DNA of 64,000 nucleotides, from assembly GCA_006503475.1 (NCBI GenBank), contig RSEH01000212.1:21328-85327 (forward strand). The letters run 5' to 3'. Origin of the DNA: Stentor roeselii (lineage: Eukaryota; Ciliophora; Heterotrichea; Heterotrichida; Stentoridae). How positions within the stretch are numbered: position 1 is the stretch's first letter; each line of letters starts with the position of its first letter. A program made the translations under genes and the position numbers. Below, one piece after another: positions 1 through 7,922 of the stretch. The notes under the pieces are model-generated. The model saw only the letters and a program-made list of their open reading frames with translations. It was not told where the DNA came from and searched no databases.

Positions 1-207
1 ACGTGGAATTTGCTCGGGGCATTTAAAACTTTCTTCTCACTTTGGGTCTTTTTCTTGCATTCTCTCATGCAGGCCTGGCGAATGTTTCCATTTATCATGC
101 ACCTGGTGAAACAAATGTCCGGCTTCACTTCGACTGAAGAGCCTGAAGAAGGAGATGAGGAAGTTTCAGAGGATTTTATTTCGAGGTTCCATTTGTTCAG
201 CAACTGA
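1..207 (+). CDS. C-terminal end of an unknown protein (5' partial)
   Basis: The reading frame is open from the first base of the window and stops at TGA 205-207, so this is the last 68 residues of a gene that starts outside. The visible part begins with a hydrophobic, aromatic-rich stretch (about residues 5-35) that could be a membrane segment, followed by an acidic patch with many Glu residues and a short polar tail. No family is recognisable from this fragment. It converges on the RRM gene at 286-972, with 78 nt between the two stop codons. There is no sign of damage. Whether it is truly a membrane protein cannot be judged without the upstream part. Confidence 0.55.
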   Translation, partial: TWNLLGAFKTFFSLWVFFLHSLMQAWRMFPFIMHLVKQMSGFTSTEEPEEGDEEVSEDFISRFHLFSN

Positions 208-285
208 GGCGACGCGATGACCGCTGAGATCAAACTAATCACTAGCCACATTTATTAATCACCAGTCTTGCAAAAGATTAAAACT

Positions 286-972
286 TTAGTTTAATTGCTT
301 TGAAATGTGTCTTCGCGAATTGATGTGGTCTCGGATGTACTTTTTCTTGAAGTCTTTCTCGCATAATTCACAGAAAATCAGAGAATTTTCAGGATGATGT
401 CGACTTTTTTTCTTTTGTTTGAAGATCTCTGGATTTGCTTCGATTAGAGCGTCTCCGACTTCTAAGGAAAACTTTGATGAACGAGTTTTTGGCCTTTCGA
501 TTGACTCGGAATCGTCGTCGTTTGGAGGTCTTGGGTTTTTTTTAGGGGTTGAAGAAGGGGGTTTTGAGGATTGTGGAAAAGAATGGAGTGGCTCTGAAGG
601 CACTTCTGGTAATGGCTTTGGAGGGATCAGCTTTTCTTTTGATATCAAGTCGAATAATGGGTCGGCTTCGAGTGGTTGAATTGTTTCGTGTTCGGATTTT
701 GATGGTTTTGATGAATTTTCAATTTTGGTTAAGGATTCTTCAGGGTGCTCGAAGTGGTACTCTATGTTTAAGATTTGACCTCCCATGAATCGGCCGTTCC
801 ATGATAATAGTGCTTGACGAGCTGTTGATAGACTTGAGTATTCGATGTAGGCGAATTTTCCCTGGGTGGAAATTACGAAGTAACTGATTTTGGCTGGCCC
901 GAAACTGGAAAATTCTTCTTGGAGAACCTCCTGATCAACGATTGATGGGATATTTCCTACATATATGCTCAT
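286..972 (-). CDS. RNA-binding protein: RRM plus U1-type C2H2 zinc finger
   Basis: The 228-residue product starts with an RRM (about residues 1-75): RNP2 is IYVGNI and RNP1 is KFAYIEY, both close to consensus. The middle (80-190) is low-complexity, rich in Ser, Pro, Glu and Lys. The last 30 residues carry Cys201-x2-Cys204-x11-His216-x5-His222, the spacing of U1/matrin-type zinc fingers that bind double-stranded or structured RNA. An RRM followed by such a finger fits a nuclear RNA-processing protein, but no specific ortholog is recognised. The ATG at 972 is preceded directly by TATAAA in sense orientation, a pattern seen at many starts here. No intron is needed. Confidence 0.8.
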   Translation of the reverse strand: MSIYVGNIPSIVDQEVLQEEFSSFGPAKISYFVISTQGKFAYIEYSSLSTARQALLSWNGRFMGGQILNIEYHFEHPEESLTKIENSSKPSKSEHETIQPLEADPLFDLISKEKLIPPKPLPEVPSEPLHSFPQSSKPPSSTPKKNPRPPNDDDSESIERPKTRSSKFSLEVGDALIEANPEIFKQKKKSRHHPENSLIFCELCEKDFKKKYIRDHINSRRHISKQLN

Positions 973-1106
973 TTTATACAGGATTATTATCTAAGACTGT
1001 GTAGCACCTTATTCATCCCCCAATCCTCCAAAACTTCAAATATTCTTCCAATTCAATTATTCAATAATCATTCAATAATCAAATCCGATCATATCTTCCA
1101 ATCAAA

Positions 1107-1562
1107 ATGAAAGTTTCACTTATAATTATATCGAAAATGTCACTCGTGCAGGGATTTTTGTTAAGAATTCAAAAATACGTCGAAAGAGGCGTGATTCTTT
1201 CAATGCCCACTGCAAAGAGTGATAATCGGTTGAGTCCCTTCCTAAATGGACTGTTTCAAATGATGAACTTTTCTGAGGAGTGTTTCGTTTCTATGGCAGT
1301 CTATTTTGATAGACTTCTCAGGAGACATAATAGTTTGATTAGTGAGTCAAACATGATAAGACTCATCTTCATAAGTGGTGTTCTTGCAATTAAAATGCAA
1401 GACGACTTTTCGTGTAAGAATTCTTATTTCGCGCAAATTAGCGGGATTTCCAGTCATGAAATCAATTATTTGGAGATGAACTTCCTTCAGTGGATTGAAT
1501 ACAGACTTCTAGTTAATAGCGAGGAATATGAAAAGTACTATGCTAGTCTTACTAATTACTAA
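1107..1562 (+). CDS. PHO80/P-U-type cyclin
   Basis: The 151-residue protein is a single cyclin box of the small PHO80/Pcl and plant P/U-type class (Pfam 'Cyclin' PF08613). These partner PHO85/CDK5-like kinases. Supporting segments are the helix with FVSMAVYFDRLLRR, the LIFISGVLAIKMQDD helix, and the C-terminal ISGISSHEINYLEMNFLQW signature, which in this family reads roughly 'vgGis..Eln.lE..FL..l.f.l'. The protein is nearly all cyclin box, with a short N-terminal lead. The start was taken as the ATG at 1107; a second Met lies 11 residues in and cannot be excluded. A second, unrelated-type cyclin-fold gene (CABLES-like) lies 1.5 kb downstream. Confidence 0.8.
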   Translation: MKVSLIIISKMSLVQGFLLRIQKYVERGVILSMPTAKSDNRLSPFLNGLFQMMNFSEECFVSMAVYFDRLLRRHNSLISESNMIRLIFISGVLAIKMQDDFSCKNSYFAQISGISSHEINYLEMNFLQWIEYRLLVNSEEYEKYYASLTNY

Positions 1563-1770
1563 GTTACTATTGTGAGTAGGTAGCTGCGATAATCTTTAGT
1601 AATGTTTGCGGATTTTCGCATTTTTAATACTTTTAAGGTGAAAGCCGAAATTTTTTAAGAACTTGATTGAAAGTAAAGAAAATCATCTTCTATTAGATAT
1701 CATGATTTTATATTATAATGATCTTCAAGTGTAAAAAATTTGAATAATCTCTCCACAAAGACTTAATTAA

Positions 1771-2877
1771 TTAATTCCTTCCATCTAATGTAAAAGTACT
1801 CATAAAAGGAGTAACAGGTCTATAGTCTTCATGAATCGAGCTCAGAATACTATCAGTATTATCCTCAGTCTCTTCAAGGCACTTCCTGATCTGAAAGTCA
1901 TCCCCAAGCTCTTCAATCCTCATTTCTTCCTTCGAAACCTGTATAGTAGGTCTAGTAATCTCATATTTCCTCTCCACATTATTCTTCTGACTAGCGATTC
2001 CCTTTTTCTGCAATTTATTCTCATAAAACTTGATAATATTCCTATCTTCCAACAACAACATGACTTCTTCATGCATATAAGAAATATCCAACTTGACCAC
2101 TTCCACAAGATAAACAAAAAGATTATAAAAATCATGAGTTGGTCTTCTTTTACTCGCTGCAGCAGTGACAACAATTGCATTTTCATGTCTTTTATTCAAG
2201 ATTTTAAAATTTGCTGAACATATCTCAAAAAGAAACTTGACCATTTTATAGTCGCCTTTTCGACATGCGATTAAAGCACAGTTCTCTCCTGAACTTTCGT
2301 CTTGGAAGTCCAGGTCTAGTGTATGAGGCACGTTTGGCTTGTCTTTGAAGTGGTTGTAGAGGAAGTGGATTATGTTTACGTGCCCGTGCTCACAAGCGAT
2401 GTGAGTTGGTGTGTAGGTGTGGTTTAGTCTGGTCTCTACAAGCGTGGACCTTTGGAAGTCAACTGAAATGCTTATGTCGCCGAGAACTGATGGCATTGGC
2501 TTTAGGGATTTCATGTAGTAGGGAAGGTAGTATTGAAGGATCTCTAGGATTCCGTTTGAACAGATCACTTCTAAGGCTGTTTTCCCCTGATCAGAAAACA
2601 AATCTTCCATCGCTTCAAGACTCGCACCCATTTTCTTGTGTAAAAACTGGAAAACTACTACTTTACCGACCCACAGGGCATAAGCAAGTGGCGACATATT
2701 CAAGTCATGTATTGTGATAAACGGTTCATCAATCATGTTGGGCTTTCCAGGTTCCGGTGGGAAGAGTTTTTGTATTTCAACAAGAGTTTTTAAGTTGCTT
2801 CTTTCAATAGCATCTTGAAGTTTCTTGCAGTACAAGAAAGAGGACGAAGAGGTCTTGGCACTGGTGCAACAGCCCAT
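1771..2877 (-). CDS. Ankyrin-repeat protein with N-terminal acylation signal
   Basis: The 368-residue protein begins MGCCTSAK. Gly2 and Ser6 fit the N-myristoylation consensus, and Cys3/Cys4 are typical palmitoylation sites, so it is probably anchored at a membrane. Residues about 55-270 contain four to five ankyrin-like repeats, with recurring core patterns such as SPLAYALWVGKV, GKTALEVICSNG, TPTHIACEHGHV and ENCALIACRKGDY. The C-terminal 90 residues are charged and probably disordered. No enzymatic domain is seen, so a membrane-tethered adaptor is the likeliest role. The ATG is preceded by TTTTTATAAAA. Its upstream flank (2878-3058), shared with the divergent CABLES-like gene, is AT-rich with no other gene. 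Confidence 0.8.
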   Translation of the reverse strand: MGCCTSAKTSSSSFLYCKKLQDAIERSNLKTLVEIQKLFPPEPGKPNMIDEPFITIHDLNMSPLAYALWVGKVVVFQFLHKKMGASLEAMEDLFSDQGKTALEVICSNGILEILQYYLPYYMKSLKPMPSVLGDISISVDFQRSTLVETRLNHTYTPTHIACEHGHVNIIHFLYNHFKDKPNVPHTLDLDFQDESSGENCALIACRKGDYKMVKFLFEICSANFKILNKRHENAIVVTAAASKRRPTHDFYNLFVYLVEVVKLDISYMHEEVMLLLEDRNIIKFYENKLQKKGIASQKNNVERKYEITRPTIQVSKEEMRIEELGDDFQIRKCLEETEDNTDSILSSIHEDYRPVTPFMSTFTLDGRN

Positions 2878-3058
2878 TTTTATAAAAACAACACAAAAAT
2901 CCCTTCAAAAAAAAAAAAATTCAATCATATCTAAAAATTAACACCCTACCAAATCTCACCTTTCTCAAAAGATTTCTTAAAAATCCTCTAAACTCCACAA
3001 TTTCCCATTTTTTAATAAATTCTCCTAACCGGCCACAATAAACCAAAACTAATAATCA

Positions 3059-3910
3059 ATGACAGAAGATGTGAAATTCCTGAAATACCGTCCAGCAACT
3101 CTTCAAATTCATCCAGATTCTCTGAAATTCCAGTCAATTCACGTAAGTCCAGAAGAGCGGTTTCGACAGCGAGCTCTGAATTTTTTACGTTCAATAACGA
3201 CAGGTTCTTCTCATACCGCAAGAAGTCAGAACATTCCAGAGCCTTTACAACTGATTCCATGTGAATCGACTCCACATTTGGGAATAACGCGTACACAAGA
3301 AGAGCACATTGAAATAAGAAAAATCCAGGCATGGGTGACGTCAGGGGTGATAAAAAAATCGTATAAGCACTGCCTGAACATCAGTCAAAGTTTGATTCCA
3401 AGAGACAGGGTGTTAATTCAGGTGTCTGAGTACCCAGGGTATATCGTTCCCAGCCCGATAAAGGAAAAACTAAATGAAGACTTCTCTGAATTGCATCCTC
3501 ATCTCGAACAAAGACTGACACTTAGCAAGTTGAGCAATTTAAGAGAAGACCTTATTGTTAAAGTCTGGAAAACAAGTGACTTCGACCCCACTGTACTCGC
3601 TGTGGGACTTACTTGTTTTGATAGACTTCTTGATTTAAACCTGGTCAATAAAATAAATAGAAAACTTTTCGCTGCTGTTTGTGTTTTACTTGCTTTTAAG
3701 TTCTTTGAAGAGAAGATGCAAATTGGAAGCAGGGTTAATGAATTGCTGAGTAGAATTTATGATATGGATAAAAAGGACTTGCTTACTCCAAGGATTATTT
3801 TTGAGGCTGAGTTTACGGTTTATGCTTATTTGAATTTCTCGATTCATTTGAACCTAGAGGAGATTAAGGATAATTTGGAGTATATCAGACTCAGGATGAA
3901 GGCAGAGTAA
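3059..3910 (+). CDS. CABLES-like cyclin-fold protein
   Basis: The 283-residue protein resembles the C-terminal cyclin-like domain of CABLES1/2 (Cdk5 and Abl enzyme substrate). The best segment is the run HLEQRLTLSKLSNLREDL, then DFDPTVLAVGLTCFDRL, then NKINRKLFAAVCVLLAFKF, which follows the order and spacing of the CABLES cyclin box. CABLES proteins link CDKs to other kinases. In this protist a CDK-associated role is an inference. Residues 1-140 are less conserved but match the linker and FLR..SI segments upstream of the box. The ATG at 3059 sits in CTAATAATCAATG. The stop at 3908-3910 could mimic a 5' splice site (GTAA), but no AG occurs 15 nt on, so the stop is taken as real. Confidence 0.75.
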   Translation: MTEDVKFLKYRPATLQIHPDSLKFQSIHVSPEERFRQRALNFLRSITTGSSHTARSQNIPEPLQLIPCESTPHLGITRTQEEHIEIRKIQAWVTSGVIKKSYKHCLNISQSLIPRDRVLIQVSEYPGYIVPSPIKEKLNEDFSELHPHLEQRLTLSKLSNLREDLIVKVWKTSDFDPTVLAVGLTCFDRLLDLNLVNKINRKLFAAVCVLLAFKFFEEKMQIGSRVNELLSRIYDMDKKDLLTPRIIFEAEFTVYAYLNFSIHLNLEEIKDNLEYIRLRMKAE

Positions 3911-3997
3911 TTTAGTTTAGGACTTTTTCATTGATTTTTTTATTAATCATCATTTGACTTGATGTTAGAATTGATTTTCATATTTACCTTACTATTA

Positions 3998-5611
3998 TCA
4001 ATTATGAGGAGAAAATAAAAATCTAGAAGAAGGGATCCTTATATTTGAATGACGTGGTGAGGTTTTACAAGATTTACAATTACTGATAGGTGTGTTAGTC
4101 AATTTGCGATTTTCACAGTTTTTCATGTAAAACTCTTTGTAAAACTTTAACTCTTTTTGTAGCTTGTCTATAAAAATCATCAGTTGTTGTTTTTCTCGAT
4201 GTTCATTATTAAGTAAAGTCAAGGTTCTTTCAACTTCCGCTGTTTTTATCGTTTTATGAACAGAACAATGCAAAAAGTTGATTCTTGACATGACTGACAA
4301 AAAACTGTTCATTTCTTGTAAAGACTGATCAGAAGTGACTTTAAAGATGAAGTGAATCTGAGATGATTGGGTCAAAGTCATTGATAAAGAACTGGTCAAT
4401 GCTGAGTTCCTGATCGGAATGTACTTTTGGTTTGACTTTATCGCTGAAAGACAGGCTTCTAGAGTTGATAACGCTTTGTTCACTTGAAGAGACTCTTTCA
4501 TGTCAGTTGTTGCAACACCCAGTTCAGCGAATTGAATGCAAATATTGAGAGATTTTAAATGAACTGTTGTAATTGAATGAGAACTTAAGGACTTTTTTCT
4601 CATGTTTTCGAGATATTGAGATAAAATCGCTTTGATGTTGTCTTTAGTGAATGTTGATAAAGGTAGAGAGTCTAAGTGATACAGACTTGAATTTAACTTA
4701 AACGATTTTGACTCGTTTCCTGTCAGAATTTGTTGAAAAATCCTGATTTCAGTCTCTGGTGGAAGACTTTTATTGAATTTTTTCAGTAAAAACTTCAGCA
4801 TTTTCATTAAAATTGTGCTAAACTGGTTTGAATAGCTGATAAAACAACCTGACCTTTTATCTGAAAAGTTTCCAGAAAGACATTCAAAACCTTTTCTATT
4901 ATTTTCCCAAACATCTGAAAACTCAAAAGTTTTCTGGTCCTTTTTATTGATGTTGATCAAAGCCTTCTTTCCAGAGACTTGAAAGTTTTCAGAATTCGGG
5001 ATATCTTGAAAATCAAGGAAAAATTTGATAAAACCGTCAAAGCAAAGATGTCTCGGAATGTGTTTAAGTCGTTTACTGACAGGCGAGTCTATCAAGATCT
5101 TCCCAGTCATCTGAATTCCAAGTTTTCCTCCTTTTTTTACTTCTAAATCAGTCCTCATTTCATTAAACTCATCTTTAAGTCTTTGAATTTCTTCTTCTTT
5201 TTTTAAAGCAACTACTTCCAATTCTTCTTTATACAAAATCGCATTTTCAGCTGCTTCGACAAGCTTTTCTTCTAAGGCTTGTCTGGAATGTTCTAAGATT
5301 CTTGCAGAGTTTTCCCAGTAGTCGTTCAGGTCTTCCAAGCGGCGACGATCTTGAAGGATTTGTTTGATTTGTGACTTGTTTTTATCGTTTTCGTTTAGAA
5401 GAGAGTCGGTTTCTTGGTTGGACTTTTGAAGACGATTTTTAAGGTCTTCGATTTTTGATTTAAGATCGTTGTTTTCGATTAATGTTAATGAAAGCTGGGC
5501 TTCTTTGTATTTTAACTCGTTTTCGAGCTCTTCTTCGTATTCTTGAGATTGTAGCTTGAATTCTAGTAACTCTTGCTTTGCGTTAAGCAGACTGGCGGTT
5601 AGGTCTGACAT
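3998..5611 (-). CDS. NudE-type coiled coil fused to a degenerate kinesin motor-like domain
   Basis: The 537-residue protein is read from one uninterrupted frame. Residues 1-165 are coiled coil and follow NudE/NDEL1 order: an E-LLEF-x5-E-EEELE start, ENNDLKSKIEDLKNRL, a LEDLNDYWENS segment, an EEKLVEAAENAILYKEELE segment, and EIQRLKDEFNEMRTDLE. Residues about 225-447 read like the back half of a kinesin motor: KTFEFSDVW (KxFxFDxVF), ENMRKKSLSSHS at 335-346 in place of switch I NxxSSRSH, FAELG near 361 in place of DLAGSE, NKALSTL at 378-384 for NKSLSaL, and YIPIRNSALTSSL at 397-409 for HIPYRNSKLTxLL. The P-loop position (near 255-268) has no GxxxxGKT. The product is probably unable to bind ATP, comparable to the yeast Kar3 partner Vik1. 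Residues 465-500 form another coil. Confidence 0.6.
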   Translation of the reverse strand: MSDLTASLLNAKQELLEFKLQSQEYEEELENELKYKEAQLSLTLIENNDLKSKIEDLKNRLQKSNQETDSLLNENDKNKSQIKQILQDRRRLEDLNDYWENSARILEHSRQALEEKLVEAAENAILYKEELEVVALKKEEEIQRLKDEFNEMRTDLEVKKGGKLGIQMTGKILIDSPVSKRLKHIPRHLCFDGFIKFFLDFQDIPNSENFQVSGKKALININKKDQKTFEFSDVWENNRKGFECLSGNFSDKRSGCFISYSNQFSTILMKMLKFLLKKFNKSLPPETEIRIFQQILTGNESKSFKLNSSLYHLDSLPLSTFTKDNIKAILSQYLENMRKKSLSSHSITTVHLKSLNICIQFAELGVATTDMKESLQVNKALSTLEACLSAIKSNQKYIPIRNSALTSSLSMTLTQSSQIHFIFKVTSDQSLQEMNSFLSVMSRINFLHCSVHKTIKTAEVERTLTLLNNEHREKQQLMIFIDKLQKELKFYKEFYMKNCENRKLTNTPISNCKSCKTSPRHSNIRIPSSRFLFSPHN

Positions 5612-5850
5612 TTAAAATTAGCTGAGTTGAATGGAATTTGGGTTTAGGTGGTAAGATTATGTTTATATGATGATATGAATGATTGATTTAAGGTTTAAAG
5701 GAATAAGGATATTAATTGGTTGAGGTTTCTTTATGAGAGGATTATTTATTTAGGATTATCGATTTATGGGAATGTTTGGACTGATGGAGGTTGAAATTAT
5801 ATTTGATTATAGAAAGTTTTTATTAATAAAAATGACTCTTGCAGTGATTT

Positions 5851-6285
5851 TTATTGGAAAATTTCTTCACAATCGCTGATTACTTCTTTGTTCATTGCTT
5901 TCATGATTTTAACGATAGCATTTCCATACCTTAAAAGTATGACTCTTAGCTCATTTCCTATATTATTCAGAGGAATTCTTAGATCTTCTCTAATCATCCC
6001 ACCTCTATTCATTAAAATCAGAAATCCATCAATTGAAAGGCTATTCACAGCCCATTTCTTATATTTGACAATAGGTGAATCAACGATTGCACCTTCAGGA
6101 AACAATCGTTCGTATTTTTCACCTGAAAAAATATCTTGTCCCAAGATTTTTATTTTCTTCTTACTGTATTTTCCGTATGTCCCTTCGACTTTCTCTAAAA
6201 TCTTGCAAGGATGTTCATCGATGATTACGAATTCATCTAGTTTTAAAGTATTGATGAACACTTTTTTAGTTGTTTGAGGAATCAA
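5851..6285 (-). CDS. Divergent eIF5A-like protein without an ATG start
   Basis: The frame encodes about 144 residues aligned along the full eIF5A fold. It shows EFVIIDEHPCKILE, a hypusine-loop equivalent GTYGKYSKK (Lys39 in the frame as given), GQDIFSGEKYERLFP and REDLRIP. eIF5A promotes peptide-bond formation at stalled ribosomes and needs hypusine on the loop lysine. That lysine remains, but the canonical GKHGxAK context has become GKYSKKK, so modification is doubtful. The frame opens with TTG at 6285; upstream it reaches a TAA with no ATG, and no 15-nt intron joins it to one. It may start at a non-ATG codon, have an unseen first exon, or be an early pseudogene. A canonical copy lies at 51578-52039. 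Confidence 0.65.
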   Translation of the reverse strand: MIPQTTKKVFINTLKLDEFVIIDEHPCKILEKVEGTYGKYSKKKIKILGQDIFSGEKYERLFPEGAIVDSPIVKYKKWAVNSLSIDGFLILMNRGGMIREDLRIPLNNIGNELRVILLRYGNAIVKIMKAMNKEVISDCEEIFQ

Positions 6286-6420
6286 GGGTCGATAATATCT
6301 ATTAATTTAATATATCAAATATCTATTCATTAAACCATCAATAAACCTCCTAAAATTAATAAACTCCTTATTGACCTCTACTAATTCCCATTAACTTGCT
6401 AATGTCTAATTAACCTACTC

Positions 6421-7908
6421 CTAATTATTCGTAATATTCAAAGAGTTTCCAACTTTAAACATCAAGTATCCTAAAGCCATGATCAAAGGTCCATAAAAGA
6501 TCCCAAAGAACCCAAACTTATAAATCCCTAAAACAATAACAATCCCAATCATCGACTCATTAAAATACCCAAGTTGACTAGTGTAAACCTTGCTATCCAA
6601 AAACCCAATCAAAAAATACTCAACTGCAAAAAGAATCAAGCATTTCTGCAAATCATTAAACAACAAGTACCCGATCATAGGAAGTGTCATGACCCAAGCT
6701 CCAAAATAAGGAAAAAATCCGACAGCAGCAGCAAGTGCAGAGAACAAAAACTTGAACTCAAGTCCCAACAACAGAAAAGTTGCAAGTGTGACGACATAAT
6801 GAATCAAAAAAGCCATGACAAAGCTAGTAGTGATACCCGCAACAGTCTTGACAATATCAGCAGAAATTTCATTTTGAAGTTCTTTTGATAGCGGGACTAG
6901 ACCTATCGCTCTTTCCACGACTTTACCCTCGCCCTTGACCAGGATAGAGACAAGTGTGAAGTACAAAATGATTCTTTCTAGTAAATAAGAAATCTTATAA
7001 GCGACTCCTCCGATGTTACCGAAGACTGTCTTTAATGCAAAAATAACAGTTTTCCAGATGTACTCAGTCTTCGAAGGGATCGAATTTAGCATGTAAAGAA
7101 GACCCACAGCTGACAAGCCCAAGTCACTTAAATACAAGTCAACTATAGCGACTCCACTATTAACAATACCCCCGACCACAGGCATTCCTCGTCCATAGTT
7201 GATATACCCTTGAATGACATTCGCATTTTCAACAGGCACTTCAGTCATATTTCTCCAGATATCGCCGAAGTTCTCATTTAATACTCGAGAATAAGGACTC
7301 GACTTGAAACTTTCCAAAGGGTCTTCATCGACGAGTCCAACAAAAAAGTCAATTAAAACTTTTCCCTTTTGAGTCAATTCCCAGGCGACTGACCCGAAGA
7401 TGAATGTTTGAAGCATTCCTAAAATGATGACGAGGAGTAAAATAAGCATGAAGGTGAGAACTGTATCGAGTAAAACAAGTTTTTTCTGGAAGATGAGACT
7501 AGTGAGTTTGATGAAAAAACCTAAAAACAACTTGAAAATCAAGTCGATGAAAAGGATTGAAGAGGAAAAGAACAAAAAGTGAGAAAAGGACAATTTGTAG
7601 ATTATCATCGATGCGAACACCACAAGGTACCCCAAAGTCCCTGAAGAAAACAACTCGGGTAACTTGAATAGAAGAGAGTATTGAAGGTAAGGAAATTTCT
7701 TATCAGAGCTATAACCGATCACCAGGTAATAATGAATCGAGTGCTTCAAGGGGCGCATTGCAAGACTAGTCACTAAAGCAATTGCAAAGATATCGATGTA
7801 CTCTTGCAGCAGAGCCACTAGCAGCCAGAGTGCAGAATAAACAACTGCACAAAAAGATATCGCAAGAATCATGCTTTTGACTTGTCGAAGATCGACGTGT
7901 TGATCCAT
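6421..7908 (-). CDS. TMEM245 / AI-2E transporter-family multi-pass membrane protein
   Basis: The 495-residue protein is strongly hydrophobic with about eight to ten predicted membrane spans. The C-terminal third carries the most recognisable AI-2E/PF01594 features: a long helix pair, the FFPYFGAWVMTLP loop (PYxGaxxxxiP), DSKVYTSQLGYFN, and a final GIFYGPLIMALGYLMFK helix. In eukaryotes this family is represented by TMEM245; transport substrates are not firmly known. The start is the ATG at 7908. It follows the stop of the calcium-channel gene on the same strand by only 14 nt, so its promoter must lie in or overlap that gene's 3' end, or the two share a transcript. Confidence 0.7.
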   Translation of the reverse strand: MDQHVDLRQVKSMILAISFCAVVYSALWLLVALLQEYIDIFAIALVTSLAMRPLKHSIHYYLVIGYSSDKKFPYLQYSLLFKLPELFSSGTLGYLVVFASMIIYKLSFSHFLFFSSSILFIDLIFKLFLGFFIKLTSLIFQKKLVLLDTVLTFMLILLLVIILGMLQTFIFGSVAWELTQKGKVLIDFFVGLVDEDPLESFKSSPYSRVLNENFGDIWRNMTEVPVENANVIQGYINYGRGMPVVGGIVNSGVAIVDLYLSDLGLSAVGLLYMLNSIPSKTEYIWKTVIFALKTVFGNIGGVAYKISYLLERIILYFTLVSILVKGEGKVVERAIGLVPLSKELQNEISADIVKTVAGITTSFVMAFLIHYVVTLATFLLLGLEFKFLFSALAAAVGFFPYFGAWVMTLPMIGYLLFNDLQKCLILFAVEYFLIGFLDSKVYTSQLGYFNESMIGIVIVLGIYKFGFFGIFYGPLIMALGYLMFKVGNSLNITNN

Positions 7909-7922
7909 AATTATCTAAAAAA

